Assembly (NCBI GenBank): GCA_022747635.1
Contig: JAKTNV010000193.1
Location: 279,001 to 343,000, forward strand
DNA length: 64,000 bases
Direction: 5' to 3'
Source of the DNA: Hetaerina americana
Taxonomy: Eukaryota > Arthropoda > Insecta > Odonata > Calopterygidae
Part shown: in pieces, positions 10,716 through 22,622 of the stretch
Numbering within the stretch: the stretch's first letter is position 1
How the letters are laid out: each line of letters begins with the position of its first letter
Notes under the pieces: model-generated
Told to the model about the DNA's origin: nothing
The model's input: only the letters and a program-made list of their open reading frames with translations
Database searches by the model: none
Position numbers and translations under genes: made by a program

Positions 10716-13499
10716 AGTTGCATAAATTTATCAAATCCTCTTTTAATACAGCCTCGTTCATCATCATACTCAAGTTTAACATTCAAAATGTCGTTCTTGA
10801 AAGTTTGCTCGTAATATAACATGATAAAAAGTTGGGACTTTAAAAAAGTAATTTTAATAAGATATCCTCCGAAAATTTTTGGACCAAGGTGTAAATTGTT
10901 GAATTTTTAAATTTATATATTTTTACCGAGATTTTAATCCAAAAACAATTGGGGAAAATAGCACTAGGGAAATATTTTGACGAATTTAGCAGTATTTTCT
11001 CCCTCCAACCTCAGCTTCAACAACGCGAACCTTTCTGTCCCGAACTACGCTTCAGGTATGCGACATTCTTATCGTTGGGAATTCCGACGATCCCTTTGAT
11101 TTCCAGAGGAAATGTCTCTTTCATGCTTTGTCTTTCATCCTGATTCCGCTCCCAAGATGAAAGGTTTTACCCTTTTTCAAACTTCCCGTTCCCATTGCAA
11201 TACTATCATCCTCTCAGATATAAAAAAATAAGTCACGTGTCAGATGCCGAACGATCGCAAGAAGGCAGCGATGTCATCTGCATGGCGTACAAAGGATTTA
11301 GTGTATTTTTTCAAAAGAATACAATCTCTGTCAGCATTATCTCCGTATCCCACAAAAAATTTCCTAGTGACGCCGGCGGATGAAGGGAGAGATATTTCAG
11401 TTTCTCATGATTTGAAAATGTCGGAACAAATCTCGCCTCCCGAACATGTCAACTTAAAATGGCGCCAAGGTAAATATTTGCAAGTGTTACGCATATATTA
11501 TACTATTAGATACGGTTTGATGGAACTCTTTCATGATGGAAAAAAACCATGAATCGAGTAAAAATATCAAAACATTCGGTAATTCTGCATTAAATTTCTT
11601 GAGATGACTTGAGTTTTAACAGTATGAATTTTCATATGGAAAAACCAATTTTTTTCTATGCTCATTATGAATGCGTAGGTTCCACTAAGTCAAATCGGAA
11701 ACCATTAATTTTACATGCATTTCGTTTCACACCATTGTTTTAATTGCTACCAATTTCACTTTTATTTCATGATTTTAATATACACTTTAATATGTCATTA
11801 CATATCGACAATAGAGTTATTACAGTGGTACTTAAAACATTATTATGCAGAAAACCTCAGGCATTGCCCTGCTCCTTTGCAGTCGTTTACTCCTGTGTAT
11901 GTTCAGCAAGCACCTATGAGCAGCTTTTCCCAAGGACGGTACAGAGATCGCAGTTTTTAATTATGCCACGGAATTGGATTTTATTTAGCAGTAATAACCA
12001 GGCGAGGGTAGGTTTTTGATTAAACTAGGGACTAAGAAAAACTGTACTCCTAGACCTCGCTTAACTCAGCTTTATATCCTGTTAACACCTTAATACCCTG
12101 GATGAAAAAAAACATTACTCAAGACGGGAAATGATGCATGATGGAAGGCATATTTGATCAGCACCACATTGCAGTGCATAACAATCCACACCATGCATAA
12201 CATTGAAAAATTAAGAGCCAACACTTTGTATAGTTTCTTCAAAGTTCATGGGTGCTCATCCATCATGAAACTGGCCTTATTGCAAGGGCATTTTTTCTAA
12301 CGGCATGGGAATATCAATATTTCAAGAATAGCGCCCGTAAAGTGAGCGAATATGGAAGGAATTGATACACACAGAGAATGGAGGATATACGTATCGCATT
12401 AGTTTCCAAGCACAAGAGAGAAATGTGAGGCGATGTTGATTTATGAGAATTTTTTAAATCTACCTCCAACCATCATTTAACCCGTTCTTTTCTTCCTCCC
12501 CTTTTCACTCACCCCCCCTTCCTCTGCTCAATTTCTCATCAATCTACTCCGCGTACGGGCATACTAGGGGCACGCGCTATAGGGACAGTAATAACCATTT
12601 AGTCCGGACAATAGAGCTGTTATTATCCACTCCACAACAGCTCCTTTCATCTACCTTACATATAACGAACACCTTAGGAATGATAAGCTGCAATCCGACA
12701 CTATCAGGGTCAGATTAGTCGAAATTACCAATCAAAAATAAAAACGCAAACTCGGAGGCTAATATTTTACACATAGCGCGTGATATTGGATAGTTTCAAT
12801 GGTATTTTAAAAGGGACTTAATTCGCGATTCAATTGGTGTTTAAAGCACTGTCTACATTCATGACCATGGTTTCTACGCTCATAACGTGTTCTAATGACA
12901 AAAGTCTGCAGCAAGTAAAGTTTAATTTCAAGTTCACTTTGAAGATTTTCCACCAAGTGACGCCAGAAACTGTTTCATTTAAGAGTATTAAAGTTAGTAT
13001 TCTGATTGTACGTCGAATAGTGACACTTTAAAAATGATAACACAGATGCATAGAGAGGTACTTTGGAGTGGATTTGAGCAGTTATGCAGGAGGTGTGGCA
13101 GCGAATAATGGCGAAGACTAACTTGCCGTTTATGACTCAAATGAAGTTTATGTTTCCCCAGGCTAAGTAAAAATGAAAATGGACACATCAGCGAAATGAA
13201 GGTATAAATATTCTTACGATAACTCTCTCTTACCGTAAAACCATTCCTTAACTTGGGATTAATGCCCATTTCTATCATTGGGAAATTAATTTCATTTAAA
13301 AAGAAATGAAACAGCAGCACTAGTTGGATTTAAAGCGCTCCATAAAAAGATTTATTACTTATCTTGAAAAAACCCGTTGGAACTAAATAAATTATAAGGC
13401 TATCCATGAAATTAAACTTACTGCCTTGTCGTTAGCTGACAAGCCTGTTCTATCGCAGTAAAAGAGCTCATGACAAAAGGAATAATTCAGTATGGCGAT
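10716..13499. other. Unassigned, nothing recognised
   Basis: AT-rich, only short ORFs, no repeat structure found by eye. Confidence 0.5.
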
Positions 13500-13640
13500 A
13501 CGTGGTAGTTTATTGTACCAGCCAGTGAACAAAATATTTACGGGTTCTAATCCCACTGGTTGAAACGTGATAGATGAGTGGTGCTACGGGTTAAAGCCTG
13601 GCATTAGCACTACCGTTACTGACAATACGAAGAAATCAGC
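13500..13640 (+). mobile_element. Probable tRNA-derived SINE head
   Basis: The A-box-like GTGGTAGTTTATTG (13502-13515) and B-box GGTTCTAATCC (13543-13553) are about 41 nt apart, as in a tRNA gene. The T-stem is only three pairs, and no acceptor stem closes, so this is a relic rather than a tRNA gene. The 3' limit is a guess. Confidence 0.45.
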
Positions 13641-14079
13641 TTGGAAAAGGAGCCTTATCTCGTGCTCAAAGGGCGAACAGTATCTTTATTGAACGCGGTA
13701 ACCTACCGAGGTTACCAACTCCATCCGTGCAGTTAATTATGGTAGGGGAGAATAAGAAAGAGATGGAAAAGTTGTTTTAAAACTTAGTTCTCTGTTCAAT
13801 ACACTTAACGTGTGTGCCGGAGGGTTCTGAAGTCGGAGGTCCAACCCAAAGGACTTCGATCATTCCGACTATCCTCCCCTCGACATCGAAGGAAGGCAGA
13901 ATGGTATCAGAACACCAGGAATCCTCAGGACGTGAACCCTGTACCAACGCGTACTATTTCGTTGCAATGAAGACTTCACCCATTTGTACTTTCTCACCAG
14001 GCATACGACGTGAACGAGAAGTGGTGAAATTCAATCGACATCAGAGAAGAAAACTTTAAGAGCCTTGGTTATTCTGGAG

Positions 14080-14370
14080 GTGCCAGATGGGAAAGAGAAC
14101 TGGAAAGAAAGGGATACAGGGAGGGGAAGACAGGTAAAGAGGATGAGAGGCGAGATTAGGGGCGATAAAAGCACGCCATTTATGACGAGGGAAGTAGGAA
14201 AAAAAGAGGCGTTGTCTCGAGTGCTAACCGGCCAAAGATTATCTCCTTTTTGCGAAGATCTGTTGGGAGGGAAAGAGGAGAGGAGGGAGATTATCGGACG
14301 ACGCACGGGGGAGACTGATGGGAGATTTCGGCGGGATGGGGGGCGGAGAAAGGGGGAGGAGAAGGTGGCA
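14080..14370. other. Purine-rich island
   Basis: GA-rich plus strand with ORFs open on both strands, their products made of repetitive Arg/Gly/Glu or Ser/Pro. No gene is called. Confidence 0.6.
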
Positions 14371-17300
14371 AAATGCTGGAGACTGGTGGAACTTTAACGG
14401 TACCACGGTAGCCCTCCGCATCGCACCCCGCGGCAGGTCCCGGGTTGGAGGGGTGGGTGGGGTTCGGTGCGCCGTGAAAGAAGCGAGGGGTGAGGCCAAA
14501 CTCAGGAGAAGGCAAAAAGTGAATATTGGCCAATCAGCGACGTCGTCCAAGGGGGTCATAAAAACGCATTGTTCCCTTTTCTCACTTTCTCAGCCCACGA
14601 ACCACTTGTGGAATGCGAAAACGCTTCTCGTTGCTGCGAACTCTCAGGAATAGAACGTCCCTGGGAAAAACGGTCACCTGTGTCTCAGCCACTCAAAGAC
14701 AAATTGGGGAGAGCGGGTGAATTTCTATTTAAGGATGGTTCACCAATCCAAAACTGAGTCAAATAACACAAAGTTGCAGTCGCTTTTCGTTCACTCGGAA
14801 GAGCAAAAAAAATCACGGGAGATTTTTCGTAACCGAGCAAGGATTGTTTACTACGTGTCAAATAACGACCAAATCAAAGAAGGTGACGTGAACATTAGCA
14901 AAAGGCAAGAAAAATACGATAGTATTCTTTGAATTCCATACATGAACAGCTAAAAATTAGGATAAAAAGTTCTTCAATCGCTCAATGTTATTTCACATAG
15001 ATAAACTATTTCCAAATCATAAATAGTGGAACAATAGTTTTTTTCGATTCACTTAATGTATTCCTAAATATGACAAATGGATTTTGTACGTGATTTTATG
15101 GCTGACGTATAAAATGGAATATTATTTTCTTTTCCCAAATAAATATGTTAAATTGATGTATTTCATTTTTCAGACAAGTTCGAAGTAGATTAGATATTCA
15201 ATACATTTTACTACATGATTAGAGAACGAACCAGGTTTTTTCAAGAGCATAACTTTAAATATATGCAAAAGTTCAATCAAAATTATAACGTTAAACATAT
15301 GCAAAATCAATGTTTATCATACTAGCATGATCGCGCAAATGGAACATGAAAGGTTGAACTCGTTCAGCAACTGTGCGTGTAAAATAATAACAGGAAGTGC
15401 TGCAAGTAAGAGAACCTTAGAAAATTCCTTCAATGCCTTCCACCTGGGTGGAAAACACTCTATCTTTGGTGATATCATCTGAACCGATAACCGTCAAACA
15501 TCATTTCGATAACGCTTTACCATTTTTCCGGGCATCTTACTGTATCTCATTACATTATCCCACAATCTCCTCTAAAAAATGCCTGATCCGGAGGCTATGA
15601 AGTGAGGAATCATTTCGAAGCATGCCAATTTGGGGTAAGCGAAGTTTCAAACAATTTCCTGAGGTTATTTCAAAGTCGTTAAGATCGAAGCTGTGCCGCC
15701 GCCAAAAACAGAACAGAAGAATTGCTAGTATTTTTCGCCATGATATGTGGTTTCCTTGAGAAGAAAAATCCCCTCCAATTTATTATATTTCAGGCTCTCT
15801 TAAAATGCGATTTAAAGTGTTTTTCACCTAGAAGAGTGAAAATCAAGGAAGTGCACTCAGGCTGAGGATACGTAAAATATAATCCAATCCTAGACTCTAA
15901 AGGCCATTTCTTCTAGCTAAAAATATGATACTAAAGTTTTCTCAAAATTTCTTTCACTTTTTCATGCTATGAGCAAATAATTTATAGAACTCCAAAGCAG
16001 ATACATTGAAGCTACACCAAGCTTTCAGAGACTACCATTTTATCAGCATACCCATTTTATTTGCAGTCCCACGTACAATGATGACATATTGATACATACT
16101 TGTCGAGGTACATAGAGAAAATAGCACGGGAAATGAAAAAGAAGAATTGGCTATTTTTTCTTCCGAGTTATATAAATAGAATATAGGTACTTCATACATA
16201 CTTTTAGAAAATTTACAGATTCTACTGTGCTATTTCGAAATCATTCTTTACCGTAGGTATTATTTCAATTTATAAAATTGCCGCCTTAGACATGAATCGA
16301 AGTCCAGAGCTCTCCAAAGTTATAAAAGCAGTGTGTTGTTGCCGGAAAACTTGTTGCATTTCAGAATGGCCTTTTAAAAGGTTACAATCCTGAACGAGCG
16401 TACGCCATAAAATGCGGAACCATTTCTTTTGTTAATCAACTTCGTGCCTTCAAGTAAAATAAATCCAACCTCCGCTTTTAGTTAAGACGTCTTAACAAAG
16501 TATTCATCCCTTTCGTTCATTCCCGTGAAATATGTGACGCTTTCAAGATGTACGCTGGAGTAATGTGGTGGCATTTAGATTCCGAATACTTGCCCACGAC
16601 CGCTATGGACCACTAAATATGGATCTTCTTCATTCGTTTGCGTGTGTTCGGGTCGCTTCATGGTTAGAGGTTCTTGGAAACCTTGAAAAGAGAAAGTTCA
16701 GTGATTTATGAGAGAGTGAGGTATCTTATTAACTCACTGGATGCCCCGAGGTGCTACATTATTGAAATTATTAACATAAGGGTCATCAACTACCAGCCAG
16801 GATTCTATGCGAGATGGGTCAAGCACGATGTTCGTAGCCTGAGGAAGTCCAGCAACAGCCCAATAATTCTAATAAACTCGTTCATCCCGAGCACACCAAC
16901 GCCCAGATGGCAAGGCAAAAATGGTAATACATGTAGGAAACAGGAGTTGAACATCAAGAAATTATTTAAATACTATCGGTGAACAACGTCCTCAAAGTTG
17001 TAGCTATCTCAATTGTTGCCAAGTATTCTTATGCTAATAACATTTGGGTTTACATTGGTATAGATTTGCATTGGGGCATACATTTTAGATATTTTTTTAA
17101 TTTTTATATTTTTAACATGGAATTTTAATTCCAACTATCACAAAAGGAAAGTACATTATAGTTATAGATAGAAAAAATACTTCTGATAATGGTGCTATTT
17201 ATTTCCATGAAGTAATTAGAAAACAAAATTAATATGCTTACTAATGGGCTTTGATGTTTTTCGCTGTCAGTTAGCTTTTTTTGCTAGACTAACCAATCAG

Positions 17301-19723
17301 AGTACAGATGATGTATATTCGCCGTTTATTGAATTTTGAGGTGATAATAGGAATACTGGCTAATGGAAAATCTAATGAAAATTTAGCAGGTATTAAATTA
17401 TTGGGGTAGAATGCTTTAAAGTCTGTGCATTTTTCAATGGTAAAATTGTTATTCTTAAGTTATTTTAGACAGATTAAATGAATTCAATGCTCCATGTTAC
17501 TGAATTCTTCACGTAATAACACACTCTCTGATCTGATCTAGCTCGGACCGTTTTGAAATGAAAGGGATTAACAAATATAACGTATGTGGGTATGCATCTT
17601 CAATATACTATATTTTCGTGGTTGAATTGAGTTTATTTAAGGAAAGGGGAAATAAATTTGCAATTTCAAGACAAAGTATAAATATGGAACCGTATTATGT
17701 TTTTTCGCTAGCAGTTTGAACTGTCTGGAGGTAAAAGGAAAGAAAACCAATGATTAATAATGCGTCAGTTGGTATGACGAGGAACTTCAACTAAGGCGTT
17801 ATTTGAAACATGTCCAACATGAGGAATAAATGCCATACTTATTACCTAAAAACATTTCTTAGGGGGAATATTATCTCTCAAATATTAAGTCTCGTAATAT
17901 TCCTCGTCGTGTTGGGAAAACAGAAAAATTAAAAATGACGATCTCGCACTCTCCTCTGAATGATAATAGGCTCACCTTCACGAGTATTTCAAAAAGGCCT
18001 AATTGCCAAGCTTCCACCACAGAAAATACATGATCACCTGCGCGGCCGTTACTGCCTTTCACTCACGGCACATCAGCGGCCGGGGTGGTGGAGTTCGCGA
18101 TGCCGCAAAAGGATATTGAAACGATCCAATAAAGCGTGTTGACGGAAAGGTCATGAATTTTAAAATGGCCTCTGTCCCATTTAACTGTCACTTCAGGTCA
18201 GACATGTAGATTTGACGCGCAGTGAACGATGATAGGTAGGAACAACTCGTGAAATACTCGCATAGTAATGGTGGCGAACGAAGGTGTACGTAGGCACGCA
18301 CGTGGTTAAGAATGCAAGAGAATCGGCTACAATCCAAAATTCCTCCTCTTCGAAGGCCCCTGAAAAACTTACGTTTGAGTATCCTAAGGATTCAAATGTA
18401 TATTTTAGGGATGCAATTAAATAAGTATGAAATTTATCCCTCAGCTTCTAAAATTGTAAAACCTCTTTTACATCTGATAGTGATCTCTCTACTGGATACT
18501 TCAAAGGGTTCGCGAAAATAATTATTAATCAAGTGAAGGAAATACATTCACATTCAAACCCCCAAGCCTCCGCGATGACGTGTGGAATATAGAGTTAGGT
18601 CACGAGTCTTCAGAATAATTGGCGATTTTAAGTGGTGCTTTATTTTCTTTTCTTAATCTTATGGTCACAAATGGTGTTTATATGTGAAAAAATTACCCTC
18701 CTCTTATCCATCAATTTCTCTTAGTTTCTCGTTTCATTCTCTGTAACCAAGGTACTGGGGGCAAAAATAATTTCCTGTGGTTCAGCGTTGAAATCAAGGG
18801 AATTTTATTTATTTATTGGTTTAAGTCAGGCACGAATTATTATTAGTGGATCCCAATCCTGTATACGAGTATATAAACACAAATAATGTAAAGTAATAAT
18901 GTAAACATATAGCCACGGGTGTAATTCTGTGAAATTGATGCATATTCATAATTTTAAAATAAAAATTGGTATTTTATAATCTTTTAATGGTACTCGTTAC
19001 GATTGTGAAGAATTTTCCCGAAAAGGGCAAATCTTCTGAAAAAAAGTCCCTGAAAATCTTCAGTTTTCGCGTCAGAGACCATGATGATCTTTCTGCCTAT
19101 TTTGAAATTCATCAAAGGAACAAGACACGAACAGAAAGAATGTGAAGGCTGAAACAGAGGGACATTGAGATTTAATGATTCAAATTTGATGGACAATCGA
19201 GAAAAAAGATTTGAAAACACATGAATTTGTAAAACATTGAGAATAATGGCCCAAGAAAACCACCCTACATAAACCATCGTCTTCCGAGTAGTTATAGGTA
19301 CCCGACTGTTGTCGGTTTGTGATAAAAATGTAATGTAAGAGTCAGTGCTTCTGGGAGTCAGTTGGCTGCATTCCTTCGGTCTGACGTCAACCTATGAACA
19401 TAAAATTTCTTAGAGAAATTACATCCACGCTTGGGGAGACTACAGGATGTGTAATCAGCAATGCCGATTGTTGATTCGCCCAATACGTTGAATTTGAATT
19501 AATTAATTGAAAGAGCGGATTATTCTGTGGAATGGTACTCTCACCGAGTGAATATTCTTAAGTTTAAACTTTACCAAAAGGTAGAATTTAAATCTAAAAC
19601 GGTCGTAACCTTTTGAAATTCATCCTATTGGCTTCCCAGAGCTTCGCCTGACACCTAAATTTATATGGAGTTTGCCAGTAGCTTGGAGTACTTGCCAGTA
19701 TCGACAAGCTTCACCACTTCTGC
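14371..19723. other. Unassigned, nothing recognised apart from a tandem repeat
   Basis: AT-rich. The tandem duplication at 15249-15320 is the only structure noted. The 102-codon ORF at 16674-16982 has no recognisable domain. Confidence 0.5.
15249..15320 (+). repeat. Imperfect tandem duplication, ~36-bp unit
   Basis: ATAACTTTAAATATATGCAA at 15249 and ATAACGTTAAACATATGCAA at 15285 begin two adjacent units. Similarity fades in the second half of the unit. Confidence 0.4.
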
Positions 19724-19740
19724 GATACATTCAATGTATC
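19724..19740. repeat. 17-bp perfect palindrome
   Basis: GATACATT and AATGTATC face each other across one base (C). It lies 98 bp before the 19839-20017 foldback. No function is assigned. Confidence 0.6.
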
Positions 19741-19838
19741 AAGTCTACATTCAACTCAACAGAGCACTCGCGACGTGAAACAAATGTTAGGAGGACAGGT
19801 CTTCCATGGTTTTTGGCTAAACTTTGTGGAAGTTTATG

Positions 19839-20017
19839 TTCATGTAATGAAGAACACAATGTATTTTTTCACTGTTATTTATTTTGGTACTAATAGTTTC
19901 AACGCTTAGGCGTCACCATCATGTCCTAAGTACCTGATAATGACGCCTAAGCGTTGAAACTAGTGGTACCGAAATAAACAACAGTGGAAAAATACGTTTT
20001 GTTCTTCATTTAATGAA
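19839..20017. repeat. Foldback repeat with 77-bp arms; hammerhead-like core
   Basis: The left arm 19839-19915 and right arm 19941-20017 are inverted copies with 9 mismatches in 77 positions. A 25-nt spacer separates them, and the innermost 22 bp are perfect. On the plus strand the right arm with the spacer (19930-19969) can be laid out as a hammerhead ribozyme. Stem I is GTAC with GTAC, the core is CTGATAA (consensus CTGATGA), and stem II is ACGC with GCGT. Next comes GAAA, then a two-base-pair stem III (AC..GT) with a TA loop. Hammerhead motifs with very short stem III are known from the terminal repeats of Penelope-like retroelements. Defects: G8 is A, the cleavage-site base is G, and one extra base lies near stem II. 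The minus-strand left arm is more degenerate. No Penelope reverse transcriptase is visible nearby. Confidence 0.55.
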
Positions 20018-20339
20018 GGATAGGTCTTACTTAGTTTATATTAACATAATTTTTAAAAAAGAAACCATCCTTTGGAAAATATAAAATCAGATTCCGCTAC
20101 AATGGAAAAGTTATTGTATTCGTTTATGCAACAAGTATCTTAGATTAACATAAAAGAGAGAAAGAAATAGGGATTTAAGGAAAAGAGGGGTTAGCAAAGT
20201 GTGGGAACGCGTCATTGATGGACAAGGATTGAAAGATGTAAGGAACATTACGTCCATCCGGGAGTGAGTGTCGCTCCATCCGACGAAGCGCAGGAAGAAG
20301 ATGTTAAGGGGAAATGTGGAATAAATTCGGGTCGAAATA

Positions 20340-20928
20340 GAGACGCAGTCAGAGGAAAACGATGAATTTAAGGGAAAGCAAAAGCGTCAATGTGCGGCTC
20401 GGAGATAAGGAAAGACTTGAGAAGTGTAGGGCACTGACGAAGGAAGGGATGGAGAGAGAGAAACGAAGAAGGATTGAGGAGATGTTATAGCGTCGAAGGA
20501 GACGGTTTGGCGGCAAGAGGGACAAGGAAGACTTGGGAATGGCGGGTGTGGGGAGGGGGTGTGGGTGGGGGTGGGGCGGGTTGGGAGGGATAAAGGGGTA
20601 AAAAGGTGAGCGACGATGATGTGCATGTATGTACTTACAAGACTGTGGGTGGTGAGGGCAAGGGAAAGGAGGGGCAGGGTGGGAGCGGGAAGGCGTGCGG
20701 GTGTGATGGGGAGGGAGCGGCGAAAAATAATGGGGGTGTGCGAGAGGGGGTGGAAAATGTAGGCGGGAGAACGTGAGGGAGGGGAAGGGAAAAGGGATCT
20801 CTTCCTCTCTCTCTCTCTTTCTCTTCATCCTTCTCTTTCTACCCGAGCAGGTGGGCCGTACCTCAAGAGAAGTCCAGCCTCCGTCAAGGTCGACCCTCCA
20901 GATTCGGAAGAAGGCATGTGGTCCGTCT

Positions 20929-20961
<33 letters not shown>

Positions 20962-21010
20962 ATCTCTATCTCTCTTCTCTCCCCACAGAGAGATGGAGTA
21001 AAGGCAGACG
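20340..21010. other. GA-to-CT switch island with G-quadruplex run
   Basis: GA/GGG-rich to about 20797, then CT-rich. At 20543-20589 there are at least seven closely spaced runs of three or more G, a strong quadruplex candidate on the plus strand. The Pro/Ser/His-rich minus ORF here is a composition artefact. Confidence 0.65.
20939..20976. repeat. (CT)n microsatellite
   Basis: CT array preceded by a C run. It is part of the pyrimidine side of the 20.3-21.0 kb island. Confidence 0.85.
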
Positions 21011-21926
21011 GAGGAAAAGGGTTGGGGGTGAGGCGTAAAGGTATACTCTTCTCATACGATCAACGCTATGGTCAATAAGTATTACGAAGGCCTTCCAACT
21101 CTATGAGTGTCACTGGCCATCTGACACAGGTGAACCAGTCCATCGACGAAAAATTCAATCATTAAATCTCCGCGAAGATGATATAATATCGTTAACATAG
21201 CTCCGTGTAACAGTTAAAATGTTTTGAAACTTCTTTTCAAATCACTCACATTTTCCCGATTGCGACTTTGTCCACTGGGTGAGATGAAATAATTTTTCAC
21301 GTCATTCTGCCGATTCAAGCGTGTCGTAAGTGCATTATGCGAGACTTGTATCCCATAAATTATGGCGGAAGAAAGAGTACTCTGCAATGAACGGAGAAAT
21401 GAAGAAAAAAAGGGCTCGGATTTGGATGACAACTAAAATGTGTGCGAAAAATATGAAAATCAAATGAAAGATAGAAAGAAGAAAGGGCGCCGAAGTGATG
21501 AATGTGCGGGTAATGAACCGAAGACGTGGCCTGTGGAATGGAAAAAATATAATTTGCAAAGGGGAAGTCGTGGTGAATTCCTTTTCGGCCTAGGTGCGAT
21601 CTGGGCAATAGGCAAGTTACGCTCTAGGGGAAGAGAGCGAAGAGGCATCCTGCACTCTCGGGTTAATACAATGTTGTGAAAATGATATACGGCAAAATAG
21701 CTAACATTTAATCAGAGCCAAATATAGGTTATAAATTACCACCCAATTTTCCGCTTTGATTGATAAAATTTATTTTTCTTAATTATTAATCGTCATTATT
21801 TATAAAATATTATGATGAAATGAATGTACTACATTTTAATTTCGATCAGTGTACTCAATATTTTTTATGTTAATATTTATTCTTTATTAAAGGTGAAGAA
21901 TTACAGTCATAATTGCAAAAAAAGAT

Positions 21927-22012
21927 ATTGTTACGCACACTTGGCGGATGGCTCCGTTAAAAGTTATAGTCACGCCATCTCCCGCAATTTCTTGGAATTT
22001 GGCCAAAAACTA
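21927..22012 (+). repeat. Dispersed repeat, copy A
   Basis: ATTGTTACGC, then GCGGATGGCTCCGTTAAAAG, then CATCTCCCGCA and TTTCTT, TTTGG. The same order with about 80% identity recurs at 41452-41533 on the same strand. The family is not recognised. Confidence 0.6.
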
Positions 22013-22572
22013 TTGATTGGCGAAACATTTTGCACACTCTAGCCAAATACTGGATCTATTCAAGATATTTATCCAATTGCAAAATATTCTTTAAAATATC
22101 CAAAAAAATATTTCATATTTTAACTGACTCATATATTTTTTATTATCATATTGAATAGACCACAACTGATAATGATGCCATCCACATACTTGTCGAGCCT
22201 TTTAACCTCCCACAAACATGTATGAGAAAATAAATATTTCGCCGTATTAAAAATTATTCCCAATATATCTGAATTTCCATAGACTCATTCCATTTTCACA
22301 GGTTAAATACATCGCAGCAACACTAAAATTAAAAATCACACTTTAATTGATCCTTGGAATACTGGATGCCTTCAAATGCGGATCAGAAAAAATTACAACG
22401 AACTTCTTTCACCTCGTAATAAATCTCTTAATTTTTTTGCCCATTATAGCGAGAGGGTTGAAATATATACCATATTAGATCTCTTAAGTTCCAGCAAAGT
22501 GAAAATAATATATCCCTTCGTATCCCTGTGCACAATTTCATATTCCAGCACTGCTATAACTGCTACCTACTA

Positions 22573-22596
22573 CCTTGATCAAAAATTTCCCGGAAT
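22573..22596 (-). repeat. Terminal inverted repeat, copy 2, transposase 3' side
   Basis: Outer 24 bp beginning CCTTGATCAAAAA, then TTTCCCGGAAT, preceded by TA at 22571-22572. It pairs with 23875-23898. It is the expected binding and cleavage end for the element's transposase. Confidence 0.9.
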
Positions 22597-22622
22597 TTAT
22601 TCAGAAAATTAAAAATACAAGT

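Noticed and set aside
16080..22200. Shared 14-mer ACATACTTGTCGAG at about 16.1 and 22.2 kb
   Set aside because: Shared 14-mers are expected by chance within 64 kb, and the flanks do not match.
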